Source: Panonychus citri (lineage: Eukaryota > Arthropoda > Arachnida > Trombidiformes > Tetranychidae). From it: a stretch of 64,000 nt of DNA. How positions within the stretch are numbered: the first letter of the stretch is position 1; every line of letters begins with the position of its first letter. The position numbers were made by a program, and so were the translations under genes. Below the pieces are notes generated by a model. The model made no database searches. It had not been told where the DNA came from and saw only the letters and a program-made list of their open reading frames with translations. Positions 25,644-36,420 of the stretch are shown in pieces. The stretch spans positions 992,001 to 1,056,000 of the forward strand of contig NW_026515497.1 of the NCBI RefSeq assembly GCF_014898815.1, in the 5' to 3' direction.

Positions 25644-28323
25644 ATGGCAACAGCTCACACAGCTCCAGGTCTCCATGTTGAAGTAGCTAAGGCGGTAAGT
25701 AGATGTTTCTTTTTCTTTAATTATTCCAACTAAAAGAGACACAAATCAAATCCAATTAGAGACACTTAATTGTTCACCTTGTTAATTAACCATTTTAAAG
25801 AGAAAAATAGAAAATAGAAATACAAAAAGAACTTAATTTTCTCACCTAATTAATATTCCAAAAGAAAATTTAATTCTTGTTCCCTCCATTGTCTCTATGA
25901 GATCAACGCCATCTTTAGATTTATAAGATTAATAGAAAAAACAAATTCTATTCTCTTTCATTTTGATTAATCCAAATCGGATTAATTGATAATCTTTTGT
26001 TTCTTTTTCTGTTTAATTTATGTTTAATCTTGTTTTCGATTTGTATTAATAATATAATAATTACTCTACTTCATGTGGATTATTCTGTTATTTTCCTTTT
26101 CTATCTGAGTGTTTCCATTTACTTTTCAGTCGTATTGTTATTTACCCTTTTTGCTTTTTGCTTTTTATTTTTCTCTTTCTCTTTCCCTTTGTTATCATTT
26201 GGAATTAATTAATTGTTCTTCTACTTCAATCATGTTTAGATGTTTGCCAAACGTAATCCTGATCTAGAAACTAAAGTTCTCAAATGGATAAGTGAAATTA
26301 TCGGTGAAAAAGTTCCCAAATATCAAGGAACTCCCTATGAAGAGGCTTTGGCTGATGGTGTTTTCTTATGCAAGTAAGTTGACAACAAGAGAAAAGAAAA
26401 AAAAATTTTTCTTCTTTTCTATTATTTAAAATCACAAATTCTATTCAATTTTCTTACTCTTTCTTCCCTGTGAATATTATACTTAGATATATGTATTATA
26501 TGTGCTATATATTTCCCCATGAAGCTAAGTGACAACCTTTAAACGTTTTTAATGAGATGGTAATAATGGTTGTAGAAAATGAAGCTCCTTTTCCCATTGA
26601 TATTTACAAATTCTCATAAGGGAAACAAATAGAATTGAAAATTAATTCCTCATATTTCACCTTCTTCTTCTCATACATCAACAGTAATTCAACTTTTTGG
26701 TGTAAATTGCTGAAGGAAAATGTCTGACAGGAGAGATTAAAAGAGAGCAAATAGAGAGAGAAAAAAAATATTGTGACAAACCTTCAATATTGAACAGAAT
26801 TAACCTTCAAGAATTTGTCCCATATTATCATGATATTGAATTATGGTGAAATATTCATATTCAGTCAATCATCTTGATATACTCCCAATGGAAGTGTAAT
26901 AAGAGACCAAGAGTTAACCTCTTTCCTGATGAACGATGTTAATCAAACCTTTTTAAAAAAATTTCCTCACTCAAGGTTATTATTCAATCAATCAACAGAT
27001 AATCAGAGAAAATTCTCCATAATTAAATTCTCTATATTAACTCTAACAATCAGCAGAGAGAGAGAGAGAGAGAGAGAGAAAAGGGTTGACTTAATGAATT
27101 TTTCATTCTCTTCTCAATCATTTTAATCAATCTACTAACGATAATCAAAACCAATATGCTCATCATTATTATGATCATCTTATTAATATAGCACCAATAA
27201 GATAATCTTAAGAATCGTTGATATATTTAAAAGTTGATCACAATTGATCCTTAAGGGATAATACAAAAAAGACAATATCAACAGACGAATAATCAATTTG
27301 AAAGATTTAATATTAAATTCAATAGACAATCAAATCAATTTGATTTATTATTCTCTATGTGTTGATAACCAAGTCAATCAACTAATATCCAAACAATATA
27401 ACAAGATAAATCTAGTTGACTTTGTATCTTTAAATTATGTACATTTATTTATGAACCGAATTGAATTTTCCTCAGATTCTGTTTCAATCTTCGGTTGATG
27501 ATAAACTATCATGATGATGATTGTCATCATCATGAAATTGAGATAAGAAGAGACACATATTTACACTTGGAAGATAAGCCAAGATGATGGATCTCTCGTT
27601 ATTTATATCAAGTGAGCGAGAGAGAGAGAGAGAGATCGAATAAAAAAAAAGAATTGATTGTCAAAAAGAGATTTTTTTTTCTAGAAATTCAGAGATATTC
27701 TTGCTTTTAGATTACAATCTAAATCTATCTATTATCTTCCTAATCATCATCTTCGCCTCCTATTTATCCTCATCTCTGATAAACTTGTATGTGTATTGTG
27801 ATTATCATCATCTTATCAACACAATCAACTAAATGTAATACAAATTGCCAACAATTCAGGTTCTTGTATTGTTATTAAATTGTATTACTATTATTGTCCA
27901 ACTTTTATCGCAATCCTATGAGTTTAATATGTTATCTATTATATAATTTATTTCTTGAAAATTGAATAGAAACAACTTGAAATAATTGTTGTAACTACAA
28001 CTACCACTTAGTAACTGGACACAGAGTGGACAAGAAGAGTGGGAAGGTAACGAAGGCGGTAAAAAATGAAATGATGAAAAGCTACAAAAAAAACTCAATA
28101 TCAACAAATTTAATCGATTGATACTTTTACTGACTTATTATTATTACCAATCAAATACAGAGTGTTCATCATCATCATGGAAGATAAAATTTTCTCAACC
28201 ATTTTCATGATACTTTTACTTTTTTCCTTTGCTTCCTCATTCAGGTTCGTTAGGTTTTCCATCTTGTTTCATCATTTTGTTTACTTGTTCTCATCAATTT
28301 TATCACAATCAAGGTGACACCAA

Positions 28324-28356
<33 letters not shown>

Positions 28357-28663
28357 AATTCTGGTAAATAATTTGATTCTAGTTTGAAAGTTGTTATAAT
28401 CATCATTTGTTTAGATTAGTGATTAATTTTATTGCTATTCTGGTTTCTGACATAACATGATGACCAAGTTGATTCAGTTTATCGGATTAATAATTTATCC
28501 TTTCGCATTCCAGTTTCCAACTCAGATTCATGATTCTCTTCACAGTCAAATAATATATTATTATTACAATTTGTATTGCCAATTTGTTTTCGAAAAGTTA
28601 AACAAGTTGACCATCAATGCTCATTCTTGACCCTTTACCTTTTCTATTCTCTATTGCTTCCTT

Positions 28664-28706
<43 letters not shown>

Positions 28707-29168
28707 AAAAATTTAGATTAATGGAGAAATTAAATCCCGGATCAGTGAGAAACATTGACCTGGAACCTAAACACGCATTCAAAGCGGTTGAAAATGTCGC
28801 CAAATTTTTACGAGCGGCTCAAAAATATGGAGTACCTGAAGATGACCTTTTCCAAACCGTTGACCTGGTCGAGAAAAAGAATACACCTCAAGTGACCGCT
28901 ACAATCGTCGCCGTTGCTCGAGCAGTTAGTTGAAAATTCTACAGTTTTTTCCTTCTTCTTTTCTTATTCGATTATTTAAATCTCTTAATCTTCATTCTCT
29001 AACAATCTTAATTGTTTTTTATTTTCTTTTCTCTCTGCTAATTAGACTTGGCTCCATCCAGAATTCAAGGGACCTCATTTAGTTGGTAAATCAGCTGAAC
29101 CTCAACCCAGACATTTTGATGAGAAACAATTAAAAGAAAGCGCTGCTCTTGGATCACTTGCCTTATAA
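25644..29168 (+). CDS. Mp20: Muscle protein 20 / transgelin-like calponin-homology protein
   Basis: An actin-associated muscle protein with one calponin-homology (CH) domain. Exons are 25644-25694, 26240-26373, 28717-28924 and 29046-29168, giving 171 residues. The ATG lies in ACCATGG, a good initiation context. The CH domain runs from about residue 26 to 130: VLKWISEIIGEKVP, then EALADGVFLCKLMEKLNPGS, then AVENVAKFLRAAQKYGVPEDDLFQTVDLVEKKN, all typical. After it come PEFKGPHLVGKS and EKQLKESAALG, which match the linker before the usual single calponin-like repeat, but the protein stops at GSLAL and lacks the expected NKGASQAG-type signature. Donors are GTAAGT, GTAAGT and GTTAGT. Intron 2 (26374-28716, 2.3 kb) ends with a 36-bp CT tract. 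The gene converges on the sulfatase gene, with 508 bp between stop codons. Whether alternative 3' exons restore the calponin repeat is unknown. Confidence 0.92.
26374..28716 (+). other. Intron 2 of the Mp20-like gene
   Basis: An intron of 2,343 bp with GA tracts (27056-27078, 27609-27634), a GAT tract (28326-28355) and a CT tract just before the acceptor. Long introns early in muscle genes often carry enhancers, but nothing specific is visible here. Confidence 0.85.
28667..28702 (+). repeat. (CT)18 tract acting as polypyrimidine tract
   Basis: About 18 CT units end 14 bp before the acceptor ATTTAG at 28711-28716 of Mp20 exon 3, so the microsatellite occupies the place of the polypyrimidine tract. 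Confidence 0.9.
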
Positions 29169-29676
29169 AATCTAATTAATTACAATTCCCTGTTACTAAT
29201 TAATTTGATTACTACCTTCACCTTCCCCTCGTCAGCTTAAATTTCTGATCTTTACATTGGAACAAGTGAAAGGAAAACAATCAATTGTTTCAATTAAACT
29301 CTCCAACCAATCAACTTATTATCATGTTAATTTGTTTCTTGTTAATCTGAATTTGTTTTTAATTTTGTTTGCTCTTTGATTGTTATCGTTTTTTTTCTGT
29401 CAATCCTTACAATTAAATTTATTCAATTGTTAACTAATTGTGAATTTGTCAGGAACAAAAAAAACAACTTTAAACCTTTAATCTCAGTGATTGATTAACA
29501 ATTAAATTAATCTCATACAATGGTAATAATCATCGTAACAATTTACTAATGGTAAAAAAATGATTTGGAAAAAAATTAAAAAAGTTCAACAACGATTTAG
29601 AAAATTGGACTTTTCGACATTGGATGTTCATTTAGAATCATATTGTCAACAGGTAAACAACAATTAACGAGACAAA

Positions 29677-31630
29677 TTAACTTAATCGATTATCGTCCGT
29701 TGAGTTAATTTTTGATTCTCGACATGAACAAAATGGCGGATTACAACAGGGCTGCATCCATGGTTTCCAAATGAAGTTGATTGTTGAAAATTGTGATTCG
29801 ATTGATGGATTAAGAGTTGATTGGTGTTGGACAATTTGTTGATTAACGTAATTGATTAAACTTTGATTATTGGGAAGAGGTGAAGTTTCCGTTGGATCGA
29901 CGGCAATGTTATATATTAAGGGTGGATCATGGCGGATAACATGTTTACCGAAACACTGACAGATAAAGTTACACTTTTTTTCCGCTGGTTTATCATAATT
30001 TGGAGTAAAATAATACAATTTATAAATTGTTTCAACGTTTAAAATTAAACGGACACCATGAAGGTAAGTACCACAGTAGTGAAACAATATTCGTGAGGAT
30101 AAATTGTTATCATTTGGAGATGATTTAAATAACCATGGAGTCCAAGTTATCCCATCTAAATGATGATTGTCATCAACTTGATATTTAGATTCCATTAGGT
30201 CAATAAGTGTTGGAACTAAGTCCATTTGAGATGTTGGGTGGTCATAATTAACACCGCTTGGAATTTGTCCAGGCCATGAGACTATACCCGGTACTCGGAT
30301 TCCACCTTCAACTGCCCCGTGTCCCTTTCCACCGGGAAATTTACCGTTATAACCACCGTCAGGTTGACCCTTTATGTTTACCTCTTCAATATGACCGCCG
30401 TTGTCCGATGTAAGGTAAACAAATGTTGACCTGGTTAAATTTTTTTCTTCTAGGGTGGCCAATATTCTGTTTATCGAGTGATCAACTTCCATAACACAAT
30501 CTCCGAATTTACCATAATTCGAACGTCCGAGAAACTGTTCACTTGGATAGTGAGCTGAGTGAACTTTTAAAAAGGTCACCATTAGGAGGAAAGGTTGTTG
30601 TTGTTGCTCGTTAATTGTTTCCGTTGATTGTTGGATGAAGTTAATTGATTCGGTTACGATTCTGTCAGTTAAAGTTGGTAGATGAATCGGTTGTTCGATT
30701 ATGGTTCCGTTTCTCATGAGGAATAAATTTAATCGAACCAAAGATTGGACGAAAATCCAAGTTCCGCCAAAGAGCGTTAGGAAAAATAACACAATTAGAC
30801 AAGCGATAACTCGATGATGGAGGAAAAACCAAAAACCACCTCCAATAGAAAATCCCAAACAAACACCGGTTATTATGAGCTTATTGAAGTTCGGGAAGTT
30901 CGAAGTGACCACAGAGTAGCCATCTTGACCAGAATCTTTTATATTGGTCATCGGTGTCCCATAGAAATAGTCAAAGCCATGAGAATTGGGATGATGACAA
31001 TGGTCACCAATCGATGAACACGAAAGGCCAACATGCCATTTACCAATCAGGCCAGTTCGATAGCCAGATTGTTTTGCAATCGTGGCAAAAGTGACCTCAG
31101 TTGCAGGTAGACCACCAGAAGAACCAGCAAATAAAATGACTCGATTAAGATAGGGTGAGGTCATTCCTTTAGCGAAAATTCAAAAAGATGAAGAAAAAAA
31201 TGATCGGTATGGATAACAAAAGCCCGTTAATCGATAACTAGGAAAGAAAAGGTCACTAACCGTAACGAATTGGGTATCGTCCTGTCAACAAAGCCGCTCG
31301 ACTCGGTGTACAAACGGAAGCTGCCGCTATGTGATGAGTCAATTTGACCCCACGAGCTGCAAGTTTATCAACCCCGGGTGTTGGTAAGGTTGTATTGCCG
31401 AACGGACCAAGGTCACCATATCCCAAATCGTCGACCACGAAAATAACGATATTCGGCCTTGAATTTGTTACCGATGAACATGGCCCAATAATAGTAACCC
31501 AAATAAACAAAATCTAAAACGAAATAACAAATTTTTTCCAATTAGAATTAAATTTAATCAAATGGAAAATTTTGACGTTTATTACGAGTCTTTTTTCAAC
31601 TTTGATAAAATATTGTGGAAACATTTTCAT
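29677..31630 (-). CDS. Steryl-sulfatase-like sulfatase, ER membrane type
   Basis: Hydrolyses a sulfate ester, by family probably steroid or aryl sulfates, in the ER lumen. Exons are 31586-31630, 31261-31513 and 29677-31166, giving 595 residues (human steryl-sulfatase is 583). The short first exon is inferred: it ends at a GTAATA donor and produces a signal anchor. Visible active-site features are PNIVIFVVDD (Asp 43-44), the formylglycine motif CTPSR (Cys 83), GKWHVG (Lys 142, His 144), the His of KVHSAHYP, SDNGGH, and the Lys of GGKGHG. Two hydrophobic helices (FSIGGGFWFF... and ...CLIVLFFLTLFGGTWIF) sit in the position of the membrane hairpin that marks the STS/ARSD/E/F branch, and the C-terminal part (FLFHYC-like FHYCGTYL, FTPNYD, HDPPLIYNI, WKPWMQPCC) follows STS closely. 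The first base of its start codon lies 73 bp from the stop of the MALSU1 gene upstream. Confidence 0.92.
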
Positions 31631-31703
31631 ATAATCTACAGGGTGGAGAAAGATAATTGTTGTTGTTGTTTGAATATATTACAATTGTCAACAATCAACT
31701 AAG

Positions 31704-32720
31704 TTAGTTATCTAATTTTGTTGGTTGATTTTGTGATTTAGATTTGATTAATTCTCTTTGGTATTCCTTCATTTCTGTTCTTGTCATCGTTCCTGGTCTC
31801 ACATGAATTGGAATCATGTCAGCTCGTCTTATCGGTTGTTCGGCGGGTTCTAAACTCTTCAGGTACGCTAAGTGTTTCTCTAATAGATCAACTGCTGGAT
31901 CGTAAGCGGGTTTCTGGGTTAGATCATCGAATTGAACACCAAGTGTCCAAAGAGATTCAAGGTCATATTTCTCACGAGTTTCCGACATGAAAAGGTGAAC
32001 CATTATAGTCCTCATGTCCAGAGTTTTCCAATCGGGAGTATCGTCACCTTCAATTTGAAGGAAAGGATCTTTAGGATGTTTTTTAAGTTTCCACGCTTTC
32101 ACCAGGAAATCGGCAACTGATTCAAGGTGTTTAACTGATTTAGCTGAAGCAATTAACATATAATCAGTGTAACGTAATTCCCTTGGCAGTGAGATAACAA
32201 CGATATCTTCCATGTTTTCATGGCGTAAAAGTGCCACCAGTTCATCAATATCGATAACCTCTTCTTTTCCTCTTTCCAAGTTAATCGAATCAAATTTAGA
32301 TTCTCTCTCTCGGTGAGGAAAATTGATTCCATCGGAACTCCAATCAGTTATAATTTGATTCTCTTTTGATAACAATTCTTCCCGATAATCAAGAATCAGC
32401 TCTTCTTCACTGTTCTCAAATAACTTGTATTTACCAGTCAACGAGGGAGCTAATTTAACACTGGAAGATTTTTCTTGTTGATCATCTGTTGATTGTTCCA
32501 AATTGTCATCAGATTGTTTACCATCTCCAGAATCGCAAGGTAAATCACTTTTACCTCTTAAACATCCATTGATTTTTAATCTTTCAAACTGATTAACTGT
32601 TGATGGGAACAATTGTCGATGTGATTGTTGTCTACTTGCCTTGAACAGATTAAATAAACTGTAGCTTCGTTTTGAGGTTAATTGTAAAGTTAATCGTTTA
32701 AATAAAACTGGAGTCGCCAT
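31704..32720 (-). CDS. MALSU1: MALSU1/RsfS-family mitochondrial ribosome assembly factor
   Basis: A single-exon gene of 338 residues. The RsfS (Iojap) domain occupies about residues 157-265: IDELVALLRHENMEDIVVIS, ELRYTDYMLIASAKSVKHLE, VKAWKLKKHPKDPFLQIEG, WKTLDMRTIMVHLF, and ETREKYDLESLWTLG, which are the usual conserved blocks. The family binds ribosomal protein uL14 and delays subunit joining; the animal form works on the mitochondrial large subunit. The N-terminus (MATPVLFKRLTLQLTSKRSY) is rich in Arg, Lys, Ser and Leu without acids, as in a mitochondrial targeting peptide. Residues about 55-155 are a low-complexity acidic linker. The protein is longer than human MALSU1 (234) because of that linker. 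It sits between CCDC174 and the sulfatase gene, all on the same strand. Confidence 0.93.
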   Translation of the reverse strand: MATPVLFKRLTLQLTSKRSYSLFNLFKASRQQSHRQLFPSTVNQFERLKINGCLRGKSDLPCDSGDGKQSDDNLEQSTDDQQEKSSSVKLAPSLTGKYKLFENSEEELILDYREELLSKENQIITDWSSDGINFPHRERESKFDSINLERGKEEVIDIDELVALLRHENMEDIVVISLPRELRYTDYMLIASAKSVKHLESVADFLVKAWKLKKHPKDPFLQIEGDDTPDWKTLDMRTIMVHLFMSETREKYDLESLWTLGVQFDDLTQKPAYDPAVDLLEKHLAYLKSLEPAEQPIRRADMIPIHVRPGTMTRTEMKEYQRELIKSKSQNQPTKLDN

Positions 32721-33215
32721 GATAATGATGTGAAGATGATCAATTTATTCACTAATCCAAAGTAAGAAAAATTAACTCCAAGAAATTATTGTTCAGCCTA
32801 AAAAAGGAAAAAAACAAAATAAAATGGAAAATGAATGAAAAATTGTTACAATAGACTAGTAGATCTACTTACCAATCAATGATCTGATTCTCTAATCAAT
32901 TTAGTTAATTGCGTCGACCATTTAAAAGAAATTAAATTAATCAAATTAAACATAAACAAGAAAAATCTTCAGATATGGTCACGTGATTGGAACATGTGTT
33001 TGGAAAAAGAAAACAGAGTTTGGAGTTTGCTCAGAATAGAAAAATTTTTCCAACAATTAACTGATTGAATACAATTGATTGGGATGATCGGAATTGGGAA
33101 TTGATATTTTGAGATATTGACATAGAAAATTAAATTTACAGATTAATTGGCGTGAGTTTGGAAGTTGATTTTTTGCTATAATCTGGTGTGAGAGTTAATT
33201 GTTTGAGGTGTTGAT

Positions 33216-34175
33216 TTAATGATCGTCATTGTTGGTGTTTTGTTCATTTGAATTGGTTGATGATTTACTTTTAAATTTGATTCCTCTTCGAGCTGCTATT
33301 CGAGCTAATCTTTGTTCAATTGCGATTGATTTTTTCTCCTTCTCTTTGGCTTTCACTTTAATCTGTTCAATTGTTTGTTCACGTAACTGATTTAATTGGT
33401 CCAATTGTTTGGTTCTTTCCTCTGATTCACCAGAAAGTTTATAAAATCCAACACCATGATCACGAACTTCGTTGTATCGAACATCAGTATAATGAACTGG
33501 TCCTTGTTCATTTGATTTTTCTTCCTCTCTGTAATTATCTTCATCGTCTTCATCACTATCGATTAATTTAAATTTCTTCAATCCACTTGATTGTGGTTCT
33601 AGTTTTTCATCTTTTTCGAGATGTTTATCTGCATCCACAAAGAATTTTAAATCTTTTCGAAGACATCGTCTAGTTCGACCAAGAGAATCTGTAAATTCGA
33701 CCCAATCTTCAGAATCTTCTTCATCTTCTTTCCGCTTGTAACCTCTCAGCCGACTTTCAGCTTGACGTCTCTCCTCATTTCGAATTTTAATCTGCTCCAA
33801 TGCTTTTCCATCGAAATTAATAAGACACCTTTTATCTTCATCTTCCGATTCTTCATCAGAATCTTGGAAAATACCTTCCATTGCTTTACCCATTCGAGCC
33901 TCATAAATGGCTGCTTTTCTTTCCAAGGCTTCTCGAGATAATCTCAACTGTTTTTCAATCTCTTCATCGATGATTTTCCTTTCGTCTTCATCCGATGTCC
34001 TCTCCTTACGAGCTTTCAACTGTTTAACTTTATTTTTAACATCAATTTTATCGGCTAATAATTTCCACTTTTGACCTCCTTTAACGTTAACCTGGGGATC
34101 CCGATCAGATTTAGATTCTTCCCTCTTCTTTAATAATTCTGCTTTCAGGTCAATCAATGAAGTAGCTAAACTCAT
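33216..34175 (-). CDS. CCDC174: CCDC174 homologue, coiled-coil nuclear protein
   Basis: 319 residues from the ATG at 34173-34175 (MSLATSLIDLKAELLKKREE). The frame stays open upstream to 34214 but has no ATG there, and an acceptor-like TTATTATAG at 34223-34231 suggests a 5' untranslated exon boundary. Family landmarks are SLIDLKAELLKK near the start, EDWVEFTDSLGRTRRCLRKDL in the middle, GPVHYTDVRYNEVRDHGVGFY, and LNQLREQTIEQ near the end. Long charged coiled-coil stretches lie between them. CCDC174 is a nuclear protein linked in vertebrates to the exon-junction complex factor EIF4A3; the function here is by homology only. It lacks the long C-terminal part seen in the human protein, ending soon after the last coiled coil with an Asn/Ser-rich tail. 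Confidence 0.92.
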   Translation of the reverse strand: MSLATSLIDLKAELLKKREESKSDRDPQVNVKGGQKWKLLADKIDVKNKVKQLKARKERTSDEDERKIIDEEIEKQLRLSREALERKAAIYEARMGKAMEGIFQDSDEESEDEDKRCLINFDGKALEQIKIRNEERRQAESRLRGYKRKEDEEDSEDWVEFTDSLGRTRRCLRKDLKFFVDADKHLEKDEKLEPQSSGLKKFKLIDSDEDDEDNYREEEKSNEQGPVHYTDVRYNEVRDHGVGFYKLSGESEERTKQLDQLNQLREQTIEQIKVKAKEKEKKSIAIEQRLARIAARRGIKFKSKSSTNSNEQNTNNDDH

Positions 34176-34222
34176 AACTGTCTCTCTTTCTCTTGAGGCG
34201 CAATTTGGTTCCACAAATCAAT

Positions 34223-35471
34223 CTATAATAAGTAGATGAAGGGTGAGAGAAAATTAGAGTTAAATTAAGTGATCGTCACAATCAAGAAAAGTAAATCACT
34301 ATAAAAAAACAGGAAACTCACAACTCTTACTCTTTTTGGGGAAAAGATGAAAACAAAAGGATACAGATGATAGCCAGTGACGAATTATCAATGATTAAAT
34401 GAATCATGAATATGAATTTAATAAATTCAATTTATCTAAATCAGACAAAATAAAAAGACAATTATTAGTTGATGTTGAAAGAAAATCTAAGAGAAAAATG
34501 TAAACATAAACATATGATCAGTCACATGACCAGAAGAAAGGTGAGCTCATCATAAAGAGTCGAGATTTAAAGCTAAACTAAATTAAAGTATAAAACTATT
34601 AATCTAATTAATCTAGAATATTGAAAATTAATCCTTTCATTTACCTGTTAAACTGAATAATTGGTCGCAATCAAAATATAATGTAATCCAGGCTCAGAAA
34701 GATCATCTCTTTGCATGGCAACAACTTCTTGGTAAATGTTTGGGTTATTTTGAGTTATCATTAAATCAGCATCTCGCTGATAACAATTAGTAGCTTAATT
34801 ACTTCAACATCTCCATAATAAATTGACCTTAATATGGTTGATTAGTGAATCTGATTACTTGGAAAATCCGATATTTCAGTTTACCCTGGTTTTTAAAGAA
34901 AGAGAGAAAAATTCAAAACGAAATATTGAAATTAGTTAAAATCTAATCCAAAGCAAATTAATATTTACTTGTAATTAGCTAAATTAGCCAATAAACTAAA
35001 CCAATAACACAATTGATTCTTGACGATTGATTGTCACAAATGAACCAACCTTTTTGAATCCTTTTTTTAACCGTCTCACTTTCACTTTGATATTTAGTCT
35101 GATAGAAAATAATAGAAACCAATTGGTACCAGAAGAAAAAAACAGTCAATAATCAGCAAATCGATTAATAAATCACAATCACTGTAAGAAGATAAAAAAG
35201 TCAATTAGACAAATTAAATTGCAACAATTTAACGAATACAACAAAAAAAAGAGATCTCAGTTCAGGGTTAATTGTTTACTTTTCCAACAAAACAACAACC
35301 GAAACTATATTGATCCAAATAACCAAGAATCTTTTTTTTGTCACAACAAAAATTTCATTTCAAGGTTAACACCAAACAGAATTTAACAACAATTTAACAT
35401 TTAATCATTAGAGAACTTACCTGATTCCGAGATTAATTAGCAACAATTAAGCAAAAAAAAAGGTAAATATT

Positions 35472-35515
<44 letters not shown>

Positions 35516-36420
35516 AACGATAAACCAAAAGGTGTCACAAAAGTAGAAAGAGGTAAATGAAACTGGTCCATAATTTGATCACTTCGGTTGATTAAATTAG
35601 TTTAATTTTCCAATTGCAAGTAACGTGTAGTTAGTAAATTGTTGAATTAGTGAATTAATTGTGAACTTAAATTGTTTAGAATAGAAAATAAGACAAAAGA
35701 AACAAGAGAATCACCAGAGAGCAGCAGCAACAGAAAAGAAACTCTGGTTACCAAGAGAAAATTTTTTCTTTCTTTTCTCTTTCTTGTCTTGGAGAAAGAA
35801 GAAAAAAAAGAAAACAGTTTTTCTCCATTTTCGTTTCTCTCTTTCTCTCTCTCTCTGTGAATGTTTACTTTCTCTCTGATTACATTTGATTCCATCGCAA
35901 AGGAATAAACAATTAATTATTATTCTACCGATTGTCCAATCTAATTAATTGTTAGAACTTCGTTTAATTATTGATTTGTTTTCTATTCTCAATCTTTACC
36001 TTTTCCTTTCTTTTGATTTTCTCTCTGTGTCTTTACCTCAATTTTTGGTTTTTTTTTCTTCTTCTTTTGTTGTCAACCATTTTATTCTTTCATCATTTTC
36101 TTTTATCATCATCAATGTTTCTAATTAATTTAATGTGATTCCAATTCTCTCATCTATTCCCTGTGGCAATTTACTAATTGTTCATCTTATCCTTGGTGGA
36201 ATGATTTCTTTCTCAAATTTGGAACAGAGAACAAAATTCTAGTGTTTCTAATATTCCATCTTTCTATTCCTCCATTTTTTTCAGGAATTAGAAAAGATTA
36301 TTGAGAGAATAATTTCTTTCGATACATTTACATGATTAATCAATCAATTAATTCTAATCTGTTACTTGTGATATATGATTTATCCTTCAGCGATAAGTGA
36401 TTCATTCGACATTTGTGATT
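34223..36420. other. Intergenic region between divergent CCDC174 and PHTF genes
   Basis: 2.2 kb separating two divergently transcribed genes, so it should hold both promoters. It includes a (GA)20 tract at 35474-35513 and polypyrimidine-rich DNA at 35950-36070. No coding gene supported; non-coding 5' exons of PHTF are likely here, for example ending before the ATG at 36421. Confidence 0.55.
35474..35513. repeat. (AG)n microsatellite
   Basis: About 20 AG units between the divergent CCDC174 and PHTF genes. Confidence 0.95.
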
